Assembly (NCBI RefSeq): GCF_029227915.1
Contig: NC_079885.1
Location: forward strand, 28,027,001 to 28,091,000
Reading direction: 5' to 3'
DNA length: 64,000 nt
Source of the DNA: Hydractinia symbiolongicarpus
Lineage: Eukaryota; Cnidaria; Hydrozoa; Anthoathecata; Hydractiniidae
The notes beneath the pieces are model-generated. The model did not search any database. It had not been told where the DNA came from and was given only the letters and a program-made list of their open reading frames with translations. Numbering within the stretch: position 1 is the first letter of the stretch; every line of letters starts with the position of its first letter. Positions 50,244 to 63,100 of the stretch are shown in pieces. Made by a program: the position numbers and the translations under genes.

Positions 50244-53225
50244 AAATAGGAACAGTTTCAAAGACTACATTTCATTGACCTTCTGGTGGTATAAATCTGT
50301 TTGAGTTACAACGGTTGCGTCACATATTCGTACCAACATCTCTTTAGCGATAGTATTCGTATATTTCTAGGTTGCATCGCTTTTAACAGTGAAACGATTG
50401 ACTATGGGACTTAATTGAACTTATTTTGGACTGTGATCTTATAAATGTGATAAGTGAGACATATGGACCCAAGAAACAACATTCTTCTTACCTTGACATG
50501 ATTGCTGGAATTTACCGAGTTCACTGGGCGCTGTGGTAGCGCTTCATTTAAAAATTTAGATAAATAAGTCATTTTTTACGGTTGGACAAATCCTAGCCGT
50601 TATCGCGCGCTGAAGAAAGAGAGACAGTTTTAAAAACTACATTTCATTGACTTTCTAACGGTATCAGTCCGTTTCAATTACAACGGTTGCGTCACATATT
50701 CGTACTAACAGGAATTTAGCGACATTTTTCTGATTTTACTAGGTTGCATCGCTTTTAACAGTGAAACGATGGACTGTGGGACTTAATTGAACTTATTTTC
50801 GACTGCGACCTTATAAATGTGATAAGTGAGACAATTGGACCCAAGAAATGACATTCTTCTTACCTTGACATGATTGCTGGAATTTACCAATTTCACTGGG
50901 CGCTGTGGTAGCACTTCATTTAAAAACTTAGACAAATAAGTCTTTTCTACGGTGGGACCAGTCCTAGCCGTTAGCGTGCGCTGAAGAAAGAGAGACAGTT
51001 TTAAAAACTACATTTTATTGACTTTCTAACGGTATCATTCAGTTTCAATCACAACGGTTGCGTCACATATTCGTACCAACATGTATTTAGCGATATTCTT
51101 CTGATTTTACTAGGTTGCATCGCTCTTAACAGTGAAACGATTGACTGTGGGACTTAATTGGACTGATTTTGGACTGTGACTTTATAAATGTGAAAAGTGT
51201 GACAATTGGACCCAAGAAATAACATTCTTCTTAATTTGACATGATTGCTGGAATTTACCGATTTCGCTGGGCGCTGTGGTAGCGCTTCACTTTAAAAATT
51301 TAGATAAAATATGTCATTTTTTACGGTTGGACAAATCCTAGCCGTTATCGCGCGCTGAAGAAAGAGAGACAGTTTTAAAAACTACATTTCATTGACTTTC
51401 TAACGGTATCAGTCCGTTTCAATTACAACGGTTGCGTCACATATTCGTACTAACAGGCATTTAGCGACATTTTTCTGATTTTACTAGGTTGCATCGCTTT
51501 TAACAGTGAAAGGATTGACTGTGGGACTTATATGAACAGATTTTGGACTTTGACCTCATATATCTGATAAAAGAGACAATTGGACCCAAGGAAAAACATT
51601 CTTCTTAAATTGACATCATTGCTGGAATTTACCGATTTCGCTGGGTGCTGTGGTAGCGTTTTATAAAAAAGTTTTGATAAATAAGTCATTTTGTACTGTG
51701 GGACCAATCCTAGCCGTTATGGCGCGCTGAAGAAATTGAGACAGTTTTAAAAACTACATTTCAATAACTTTCTAACGGTATAAATCCGTTTGAGTCACAA
51801 CGGTTGCGTCACATATTCGTACCAACATGTATTTAGCGATAGTATACGGATATTACTAGGATGCATCGCTTTTAACAGTGAAACGATGGACTGTGGGACT
51901 TATTTGAACTTATTTTCGACTGCGACCTTATAAATGTGATAAGTGAGACAATTGGACCCAAGAAATGACATTCTTCTTACCTTGACATGATTGCTGGAAT
52001 TTACAAATTTCACTGGGCGCTGTGGTAGCACTTCATTTAAAAACTTAGACAAATAAGTCTTTTCTACGGTGGGACCAATCCTAGCCGTTAGCGCGCGCTG
52101 AAAAAAGAGAGACAGTTTTAAAAACTACATTTTATTGACTTTCTAACAGTATCATTCCGTTTCAATCACAACGGTTGCGTCACATATTCGTACCAACATG
52201 TATTTAGCGATATTCTTCTGATTTTACTAGGTTGAATCGCTCTTAACAGTGAAACGATTGACTGTGGGACTTAATTGGACTGATTTTGGACTGTGACTTT
52301 ATAAATGTGAAAAGTGTGACAATTGGACCCAAGAAATAACATTCTTCTTAATTTGACATGATTGCTGGAATTTACCGATTTCGCTGGGCGCTGTGGTAGC
52401 GCTACACTTTAAAAATTTAGATAAAATATGTCATTTTTTACTGTGGGACCAATCCTAACAGTTATCGCGCATTGAAGAAATAGAGACAGCTTCAAATACT
52501 AAATTTCATTGACTTTCTAACGGTGTCAATCCGCTTCACTTACAACGGTTGAGTCACATATTTGTACCAACATGTATTTAGTGATTTTTTTCCAATATTA
52601 CTAAGTTGTATCGCTTTTAACAGTGAAACGATTGACTGTGGGACTTAATTGGAGTGATTCTGGACTGCGACCTTATAAATGTGATAAATGAGCCAATTGG
52701 ACTACAAGGAAAAACATTTTTCTTAATTTGACATGATTGCTGCAATTCAGCGATTACACTCGCCCCAATGGTACCACTCCACTTAAAAATTTAGATAACA
52801 TAAGTCATTTTTTACTGTGGGACCAATCCTAGCCGTTAGCGCGCGCTGAAGAAATAGAGACAGTTTCAAATACTACATTTCATTGACTTTCTAACGGTAT
52901 TAGTCCGTTTCAACTACAACGGTTGCGTCACATATTCGTACCAACATGTATTTAGGGATTTTTTTCCGATATTACTAAGTTGTATTGCTTTTTACAGTGA
53001 AACGATTGACTGTGGGACTTAATTGAAGTGATTCTGGACTGTGACCTTATAAATGTGATAAATGAGCCAATTGGATTCCAAGGAATATCATTCTTCCTAA
53101 TTTGACATGATTGCTGCAATTCAGCGATTACACTTGTCCCAGTGGTAGCGCTTCACTTAAAAATTTAGATAAAACATGTCTTTTTGTACTGTGGGACCAA
53201 TCCTAGCCGATAGCGCGCTCTGAAG
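50244..53225 (+). repeat. Higher-order repeat, 8-monomer unit (2982 bp), copy 1
   Basis: The unit starts at AAATAGGAACAGTTTC (50244) and ends at GATAGCGCGCTCTGAAG (53225). It is rich in E-type monomers, with TCTTTTCTACGGTGGGACC, GATATTCTTCTGATTTTAC and ATAGTATACGGATATTAC variants, then a GAGTCAC-type monomer and a TTTAGGGATTTTTTTCC-type monomer. I found no difference to copy 2 at any of the roughly thirty stretches compared. Confidence 0.94.
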
Positions 53226-56207
53226 AAATAGGAACAGTTTCAAAGACTACATTTCATTGACCTTCTGGTGGTATAAATCTGTTTGAGTTACAACGGTTGC
53301 GTCACATATTCGTACCAACATCTCTTTAGCGATAGTATTCGTATATTTCTAGGTTGCATCGCTTTTAACAGTGAAACGATTGACTATGGGACTTAATTGA
53401 ACTTATTTTGGACTGTGATCTTATAAATGTGATAAGTGAGACATATGGACCCAAGAAACAACATTCTTCTTACCTTGACATGATTGCTGGAATTTACCGA
53501 GTTCACTGGGCGCTGTGGTAGCGCTTCATTTAAAAATTTAGATAAATAAGTCATTTTTTACGGTTGGACAAATCCTAGCCGTTATCGCGCGCTGAAGAAA
53601 GAGAGACAGTTTTAAAAACTACATTTCATTGACTTTCTAACGGTATCAGTCCGTTTCAATTACAACGGTTGCGTCACATATTCGTACTAACAGGAATTTA
53701 GCGACATTTTTCTGATTTTACTAGGTTGCATCGCTTTTAACAGTGAAACGATGGACTGTGGGACTTAATTGAACTTATTTTCGACTGCGACCTTATAAAT
53801 GTGATAAGTGAGACAATTGGACCCAAGAAATGACATTCTTCTTACCTTGACATGATTGCTGGAATTTACCAATTTCACTGGGCGCTGTGGTAGCACTTCA
53901 TTTAAAAACTTAGACAAATAAGTCTTTTCTACGGTGGGACCAGTCCTAGCCGTTAGCGTGCGCTGAAGAAAGAGAGACAGTTTTAAAAACTACATTTTAT
54001 TGACTTTCTAACGGTATCATTCAGTTTCAATCACAACGGTTGCGTCACATATTCGTACCAACATGTATTTAGCGATATTCTTCTGATTTTACTAGGTTGC
54101 ATCGCTCTTAACAGTGAAACGATTGACTGTGGGACTTAATTGGACTGATTTTGGACTGTGACTTTATAAATGTGAAAAGTGTGACAATTGGACCCAAGAA
54201 ATAACATTCTTCTTAATTTGACATGATTGCTGGAATTTACCGATTTCGCTGGGCGCTGTGGTAGCGCTTCACTTTAAAAATTTAGATAAAATATGTCATT
54301 TTTTACGGTTGGACAAATCCTAGCCGTTATCGCGCGCTGAAGAAAGAGAGACAGTTTTAAAAACTACATTTCATTGACTTTCTAACGGTATCAGTCCGTT
54401 TCAATTACAACGGTTGCGTCACATATTCGTACTAACAGGCATTTAGCGACATTTTTCTGATTTTACTAGGTTGCATCGCTTTTAACAGTGAAAGGATTGA
54501 CTGTGGGACTTATATGAACAGATTTTGGACTTTGACCTCATATATCTGATAAAAGAGACAATTGGACCCAAGGAAAAACATTCTTCTTAAATTGACATCA
54601 TTGCTGGAATTTACCGATTTCGCTGGGTGCTGTGGTAGCGTTTTATAAAAAAGTTTTGATAAATAAGTCATTTTGTACTGTGGGACCAATCCTAGCCGTT
54701 ATGGCGCGCTGAAGAAATTGAGACAGTTTTAAAAACTACATTTCAATAACTTTCTAACGGTATAAATCCGTTTGAGTCACAACGGTTGCGTCACATATTC
54801 GTACCAACATGTATTTAGCGATAGTATACGGATATTACTAGGATGCATCGCTTTTAACAGTGAAACGATGGACTGTGGGACTTATTTGAACTTATTTTCG
54901 ACTGCGACCTTATAAATGTGATAAGTGAGACAATTGGACCCAAGAAATGACATTCTTCTTACCTTGACATGATTGCTGGAATTTACAAATTTCACTGGGC
55001 GCTGTGGTAGCACTTCATTTAAAAACTTAGACAAATAAGTCTTTTCTACGGTGGGACCAATCCTAGCCGTTAGCGCGCGCTGAAAAAAGAGAGACAGTTT
55101 TAAAAACTACATTTTATTGACTTTCTAACAGTATCATTCCGTTTCAATCACAACGGTTGCGTCACATATTCGTACCAACATGTATTTAGCGATATTCTTC
55201 TGATTTTACTAGGTTGAATCGCTCTTAACAGTGAAACGATTGACTGTGGGACTTAATTGGACTGATTTTGGACTGTGACTTTATAAATGTGAAAAGTGTG
55301 ACAATTGGACCCAAGAAATAACATTCTTCTTAATTTGACATGATTGCTGGAATTTACCGATTTCGCTGGGCGCTGTGGTAGCGCTACACTTTAAAAATTT
55401 AGATAAAATATGTCATTTTTTACTGTGGGACCAATCCTAACAGTTATCGCGCATTGAAGAAATAGAGACAGCTTCAAATACTAAATTTCATTGACTTTCT
55501 AACGGTGTCAATCCGCTTCACTTACAACGGTTGAGTCACATATTTGTACCAACATGTATTTAGTGATTTTTTTCCAATATTACTAAGTTGTATCGCTTTT
55601 AACAGTGAAACGATTGACTGTGGGACTTAATTGGAGTGATTCTGGACTGCGACCTTATAAATGTGATAAATGAGCCAATTGGACTACAAGGAAAAACATT
55701 TTTCTTAATTTGACATGATTGCTGCAATTCAGCGATTACACTCGCCCCAATGGTACCACTCCACTTAAAAATTTAGATAACATAAGTCATTTTTTACTGT
55801 GGGACCAATCCTAGCCGTTAGCGCGCGCTGAAGAAATAGAGACAGTTTCAAATACTACATTTCATTGACTTTCTAACGGTATTAGTCCGTTTCAACTACA
55901 ACGGTTGCGTCACATATTCGTACCAACATGTATTTAGGGATTTTTTTCCGATATTACTAAGTTGTATTGCTTTTTACAGTGAAACGATTGACTGTGGGAC
56001 TTAATTGAAGTGATTCTGGACTGTGACCTTATAAATGTGATAAATGAGCCAATTGGATTCCAAGGAATATCATTCTTCCTAATTTGACATGATTGCTGCA
56101 ATTCAGCGATTACACTTGTCCCAGTGGTAGCGCTTCACTTAAAAATTTAGATAAAACATGTCTTTTTGTACTGTGGGACCAATCCTAGCCGATAGCGCGC
56201 TCTGAAG
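53226..56207 (+). repeat. Higher-order repeat, 8-monomer unit (2982 bp), copy 2
   Basis: This is the direct tandem copy of 50244-53225 at a constant offset of 2982, with no indel detected. The copies can be told apart only at the outer edges: AATAAATAGG at 50241 against AAGAAATAGG at 53223, and AAATAGGAAC at 53226 against AAATAGAAAC at 56208. Such identity means a very recent event or an assembly duplication. Confidence 0.94.
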
Positions 56208-58865
56208 AAATAGAAACATTTTCAAAAACTACATTTCAGTGACTTTCTAACGGTGTCAATCCGCTTAAGTTACAATGGTTGCGTCACGTATTCGTACCAA
56301 CATGTATTTAGTGATTTTTTTCCGATATTACTAAGTTGTACTTCTTTTCACAGTGAAACGATTGACTGTGGAACTTAATTGAAGTGATTCTGTACTGTGA
56401 CCTTATAAATGTGATAAATGAGCCAATTGGACTACAAGGAAAAACATTCTTCTTAATTTGACATGATTGCTGCAATTCAGCGATTACACTCGGCCCAATG
56501 GTAGCACTTCACTTAAAAATTTAGATAACATAAGTCATTTTTTACTGTGGGACCAATCCTAGCCGTTATCGCGCGCTGAAGAAATAGAGACAGTTTCAAA
56601 TACCACATTTCATTGACTTTCTAACGGTATTAGTCCGTTTCAACTACAACGGTTGCGTCACATATTCGTACCAACATCTATTTAGCGATAGTATACGGAT
56701 ATTACTAGGATGCATCGCTTTTAACAGTGAAAAGATGGACTGTGGGACTTAATTGAACTTATTTTGGACTGCGACCTTATAAATGTGATAAGTGAGACAA
56801 TTGGACCCAAGAAATAACATTCTTCTTACCTTGACATGATTGCTGGAATTTACCAATTTCACTGGGCGCTGTGGTAGCACTTCATTTAAAAACTTAGACA
56901 AATAAGTCTTTTCTACGGTGGGACCAATCCTAGTCGTTAGCGTGCGCTGAAGAAAGAGAGACAGTTTTAAAAACTACATTTCATTGACTCTCTAACGGTA
57001 TCATTCCGTTTCAATCACAACAGTTGCGTCACATATTCGTACCAACATGTATTTAGCGATATTCTTCTGATTTTACTAGGTTGCATCGCTCTTAACCGTG
57101 AAACGATTGACTGTGGGACTTAATTGGACTGATTTTGGACTGTGACTTTATAAATGTGATAAGTGAGACAATTGGAACCAAGAAATAACATTCTTCTTAA
57201 TTTGACATGATTGCTGGAATTTACCGATTTCGCTGGGCGCTGTGGTAGCGCTTCACTTTAAAAATTTAGATAAAATATGTCATTTTTTACTGTGGGACCA
57301 ATCCTAACCGTTAGCGCGCGCTGAAGAAATAGAGACAGTTTCAAGTACTAAATTTCATTGACTTTCTAACGGTGTCAATCCGCTTCACTTACAACGGTTG
57401 AGTCACATATTTGTACCAACATGTATTTAGTGATTTTTTTCCGATATTACTAAGTTGTATCGCTTTTAACAGTGAAACGATTGACTGTGGGACTTAATTG
57501 AAGTGATTCTGGACTGCGACCTTATAAATGTGATAAATGAGCCAATTGGACTACAAAGAAAACCATTCTTCTTAATTTGACATGATTGCTGTGGTAGCGC
57601 TTCACTTAAAAATTTTTATAAAATAAGTCCTTTTTTACTGTTGGACCAATCCTAGCCGTTAGTGCGCGCTGAAGAAATGGAGACAGTTTCAAATACTACA
57701 TTTCATTGATTTTCTAACGGTATCAGTCCGTTTCAACTACAACCGTTACGTCACATATTCGTACCAACATGTATTTAGTGATTTTTTTCCGATATTGCTA
57801 AGTTTTATTGTTTTTGACAGTGAAACGATTGCCTGTGGGACTTAATTGAAGTGATTCTGGACTGTGACCTTATGAATGTAATAGATGAGCCAATTGGATT
57901 CCAAGGAATAACATTCTTCTTAATTTGACATGATTGCTGCAATTCAGCGATTACACTCGGCCCAATGGTAGCGCCTCACTTAAAAATTTAAATAAAATAA
58001 GTCTTTTTTTACTGTGGGACCAATCCTAGGCGTTAGCGCGGGCTGAAGAAATAAAGACAGTTTCAAAAACTACATTTCATTGACTTTCTAACGGTGTCAA
58101 TCCGCTTAACTTACAACGGTTGCGTCACGTATTCGTACCAACATGTATTTAGTGATTCTTTTCCGGTATTACTAAGTTGTATTGCTTTTGACAGTGAAAC
58201 GATTGCCTGTGGGACTTAATTGAAGTGATTCTGGAATGTGACCTTATGAATGTGATAGATGAGCTAATTGGATTCCAAGGAATAACATTCTTCTTAATTT
58301 AACATGATTGCTGCAATTCAGCGATTACACTCGGCCCAATGGTAGCGCTTCACTTAAAAATTTAGATAAAATAAGTCATTTTTTACTGTGGGACCAATCC
58401 TAGCCGTTAGCGCGGGCTGAAGAAATAGAGACAGTTTCAAAAACTACATTTCATTGACTTTCTAACGGTGTCAATCCGCTTAACTAACAACGGTTGCGTC
58501 ACGTATTCGTACCATCATGTATTTAGTGATTCTTTTCCGATATTACTAAGTTGTATTTCTTTTGACAGTGAAACGATTGACTGTGGGACTTAATTGAAGT
58601 GATTCTGTACTGTGACCTTATAAATGTGATAAATGAGCCAATTGGACTCCAAGGAGCAACATTCTTTTTAATTTGACATGATTGCTGGAATTCAGCGATT
58701 ACACTCGGCCCTATGGTAGCGCTTCACTTGAAAATTTATATAAAATAAGTCATTTTTATTACTGTGGGATCAATCCTAGCCGTTATGACGCGCTGAAGAA
58801 ATAGAGACAGTTTTAAAAACTGCATTTCAATAACTTTCTAACGGTATAAATCCGTTTGAGTCACA
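56208..58865 (+). repeat. Satellite array containing copy 1 of a 1.3 kb block
   Basis: The block 56649-57951 recurs at 58866-60168 (offset 2217). It includes GTGAAAAGATGGACTG, CCTAGTCGTTAGCGTGCG, GACTCTCTAACGG, CTCTTAACCGTGAAACG, TTTCAAGTACTAAATTTC, CTACAAAGAAAACC and a short-form monomer at about 57589. Between the copies (57952-58865) lie C-type and ACCATCATGTATTTAG monomers related to 36.9 kb and 43.2 kb. An uninterrupted version of the LINE target site lies at about 56499. No gene is seen. Confidence 0.93.
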
Positions 58866-60168
58866 ACGGTTGCGTCACATATTCGTACCAACATCTATTT
58901 AGCGATAGTATACGGATATTACTAGGATGCATCGCTTTTAACAGTGAAAAGATGGACTGTGGGACTTAATTGAACTTATTTTGGACTGCGACCTTATAAA
59001 TGTGATAAGTGAGACAATTGGACCCAAGAAATAACATTCTTCTTACCTTGACATGATTGCTGGAATTTACCAATTTCACTGGGCGCTGTGGTAGCACTTC
59101 ATTTAAAAACTTAGACAAATAAGTCTTTTCTACGGTGGGACCAATCCTAGTCGTTAGCGTGCGCTGAAGAAAGAGAGACAGTTTTAAAAACTACATTTCA
59201 TTGACTCTCTAACGGTATCATTCCGTTTCAATCACAACAGTTGCGTCACATATTCGTACCAACATGTATTTAGCGATATTCTTCTGATTTTACTAGGTTG
59301 CATCGCTCTTAACCGTGAAACGATTGACTGTGGGACTTAATTGGACTGATTTTGGACTGTGACTTTATAAATGTGATAAGTGAGACAATTGGAACCAAGA
59401 AATAACATTCTTCTTAATTTGACATGATTGCTGGAATTTACCGATTTCGCTGGGCGCTGTGGTAGCGCTTCACTTTAAAAATTTAGATAAAATATGTCAT
59501 TTTTTACTGTGGGACCAATCCTAACCGTTAGCGCGCGCTGAAGAAATAGAGACAGTTTCAAGTACTAAATTTCATTGACTTTCTAACGGTGTCAATCCGC
59601 TTCACTTACAACGGTTGAGTCACATATTTGTACCAACATGTATTTAGTGATTTTTTTCCGATATTACTAAGTTGTATCGCTTTTAACAGTGAAACGATTG
59701 ACTGTGGGACTTAATTGAAGTGATTCTGGACTGCGACCTTATAAATGTGATAAATGAGCCAATTGGACTACAAAGAAAACCATTCTTCTTAATTTGACAT
59801 GATTGCTGTGGTAGCGCTTCACTTAAAAATTTTTATAAAATAAGTCCTTTTTTACTGTTGGACCAATCCTAGCCGTTAGTGCGCGCTGAAGAAATGGAGA
59901 CAGTTTCAAATACTACATTTCATTGATTTTCTAACGGTATCAGTCCGTTTCAACTACAACCGTTACGTCACATATTCGTACCAACATGTATTTAGTGATT
60001 TTTTTCCGATATTGCTAAGTTTTATTGTTTTTGACAGTGAAACGATTGCCTGTGGGACTTAATTGAAGTGATTCTGGACTGTGACCTTATGAATGTGATA
60101 GATGAGCCAATTGGATTCCAAGGAATAACATTCTTCTTAATTTGACATGATTGCTGCAATTCAGCGAT
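58866..60168 (+). repeat. 1.3 kb satellite block, copy 2
   Basis: This is the partner of 56649-57951, differing at only a few bases (for example GAATGTGATAG here against GAATGTAATAG at 57884). Its right part plus the next 280 bp also matches 11165-12051 near the left of the window (offset about 48.4 kb), sharing CAACCGTTACGTCAC, TTACTCTCGGCCC, TTTAGACAAAATAAG and GATTCTTTTGCGATATT. Confidence 0.92.
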
Positions 60169-63100
60169 TACTCTCGGCCCAATGGTAGCGCTTCACTTAA
60201 AAATTTAGACAAAATAAGTCATTTTTTACTGTGGGACCAATCCTAGTTGTTAGCGCGGGCTGAAGAAATAGAGACAGTTTCAAAAACTACATTTCATTGA
60301 CTTTCTAACGGTGTCAATCCGCTTAACTTACAAAGGTTGCGTCACGTATTCGTACCAACATGTATTTAGTGATTCTTTTGCGATATTACTAAGTTGTATT
60401 GCTTTTGACAGTGAAACGATTGACTGTGGGTCTTAAATGAAGTGATTCTGTACTGTGACCTTATAAATGTAATAAATGAGCCAATTGGACTCCAAGGAAG
60501 AACATTATTCTTAATTTGACATGATTGCTGGAATTCAGCAATTACACTCGGCCCTAAGGTGGCGCTTCACTTGAAAATTTATATAAAATAAGTCAGTTTT
60601 TACTGTGGGACCAATCCTGGCCGTTAGCACGCGCCGAATAAATAGGAACAGTTTCAAAGACTACATTTCATTGACCTTCTGGCGGTGTAAATCCGTTTGA
60701 GTTACAACGGTTGCGTCACATATTCGTACCAACATGTATTTAGCGATAGTATTCGGATATTACTAGGATGCATCGCTTTTAACAGTGAAACGATGGACTG
60801 TGGGACTTAATTCAACTTATTTTGGACTGTGACCTTATAAATGTGATAAGTGAGACAATTGGACCCAAGAAATAACATTCTTCTTACCTTGACATGATTG
60901 CTGGAATTCATCGATTTTACTGGGCGCTGTGGTAGCGCTTCACTTAAAATTTTTTATAAAATAAGTCCTTTTTTACTGTTGGACCAATCCTAGCCGTTAG
61001 TGCGCGCTGAAGAAATAGAGACAGTTTCAAATACTACATTTCATTGACTTTCTAACGGTATCAGTCCGTTTCAACTACAACGGTTACGTCACATATTCGT
61101 ACCAACATGTATTTAGTGATTTTTTTCCGGTATTGCTAAGTTGTATTTCTTTTGACAGTGAAACGATTGCCTGTGGGACTTAATTGAAGTGATTCTGGAC
61201 TGTGACCTTATGAATGTGATAGATGAGCCAATTGGATTCCAAGGAATAACATTCTACTTAATTTGACATGATTGCTGCAATTCAGCGATTACACTCGGCC
61301 CAATGGTAGCGCTTCACTTAAAAATTTAGATAAAATAAGTCATTTTTTACTGTGGGACCAATCCTAGGCGTTAGCGCGGGCTGAAGAAATAGAGACAGTT
61401 TCAAAAACTACATTTCATTGACTTTCTAACGGTGTCAATCCGCTTAACTTACAACGGTTGCGTCACGTATTTGTACCAACATGTATTTAGTGATTCTTTT
61501 CCGATATTACTAAGTTGTATTGCTTTTGACAGTGAAACGATTGACTGTGGGTCTTAATTGAAGTGATTCTGTACTGTGACCTTATAAATGTAATAAATGA
61601 GCCAATTGGACTCCAAGGAAGAACATTCTTCTTAATTTGACATGATTGCTGGAATTCAGCGATTAGTTTCGGCCCTAAGGTAGCGCTTCACTTGAAAATT
61701 TATATAAAGTAAGTCAGTTTTTACTGTGGGACCAATCCTGGCCGTTAGCACGCACCGAATAAATAGGAACAGTTTCAAAGACTACATTTCATTGACCTTC
61801 TGGCGGTGTAAATCCGTTTGAGTTACAACGGTTGCGTCACATATTCGTACCAACATGTACTTAGCGATAGTATTCAGATATTACTAGGATGCATCGCTTT
61901 TAACAGTGAAACGATGGACTGTGGGATTTAATTGAACATATTTTGGACTGTGACCTTATAAATGTGATAAGTAAGACAATTGGACCCAAGAAATAACATT
62001 TTTCTTACCTTTACATGATTGCTGGAATTTACCGATTTTACTTTGCGCTGTGGTAGCGCTTCACTTAAAACTTTTTATAAAATAAGTCCTTTTTTACTGT
62101 TGGACCAATCCTAGCCGTTAGTGCGCGCTGAAGAAATAGAGACAGTTTCAAATACTACATTTCATTGACTTTCTAACGGTATCAGTCCGTTTCAACTACA
62201 ACGGTTGCGTCACGTATTCGTACCAACATGTATTTAGTGATTCTTTTCCGATATTACTAAGTTGTATTGCTTTTGACAGTGAAACGATTGACTGTGGGTC
62301 TTAATTGAAGTGATTCTGTACCGTGACCTTATAAATGTAATAAATGAGCCAATTGGACTCCAAGGAAGAACATTCTTCTTAATTTGACATGATTGCTGCA
62401 ATCCAGCGATTACACTCGGCCCAATGGTAGCACTTCACTTAAAAATTTAGATAACATAAGTCATTTTTTACTGTGGGACCATTCCTAGCCGTTAGCGGGC
62501 GCTGAAGAAATAGAGACAGTTTCAAATACTACATTTCATTGACTTTCTAACGGTATTAGTCCGTTTCAACTACAACGGTTGCGTCACATATTCGTACCAA
62601 CATGTATTTAGGGATTTTTTTCCGATATTACTAAGTTGTATTGCTTTTGACAGTGAAACGATTGACTGTGGAACTTAATTGAAGTGATTCTGTACTGTGA
62701 CCTTATATATGTGATAAGTGAGACAATTGGACCCAAGAAATAACATTCTTCTTAAATTGACATGATTGCTGGAATTTACCGATTTCGCTGGGCGCTGTGG
62801 TAGCGCTTCACTTTAAAAATTTAGATAAAATATGTCATTTTTTACTGTGGGACCAATCCTAGCCGTTAGCGCGCGCTGAAGAAATAGAGACAGTTTCAAA
62901 TACTAAATTTCATTGACTTTCTAACGGTATTAGTCCGTTTCAACTACAACGGTTGCGTCACATATTCGTACCAACATGTATTTAGGGATTTTTTTCCGAT
63001 ATTACTAAGTTGTATTGCTTTTGACAGTGAAACGATTGACTGTGGAACTTAATTGAAGTGATTCTGAACTGTGACCTTATAAATGGGATAAATGAGCCAA

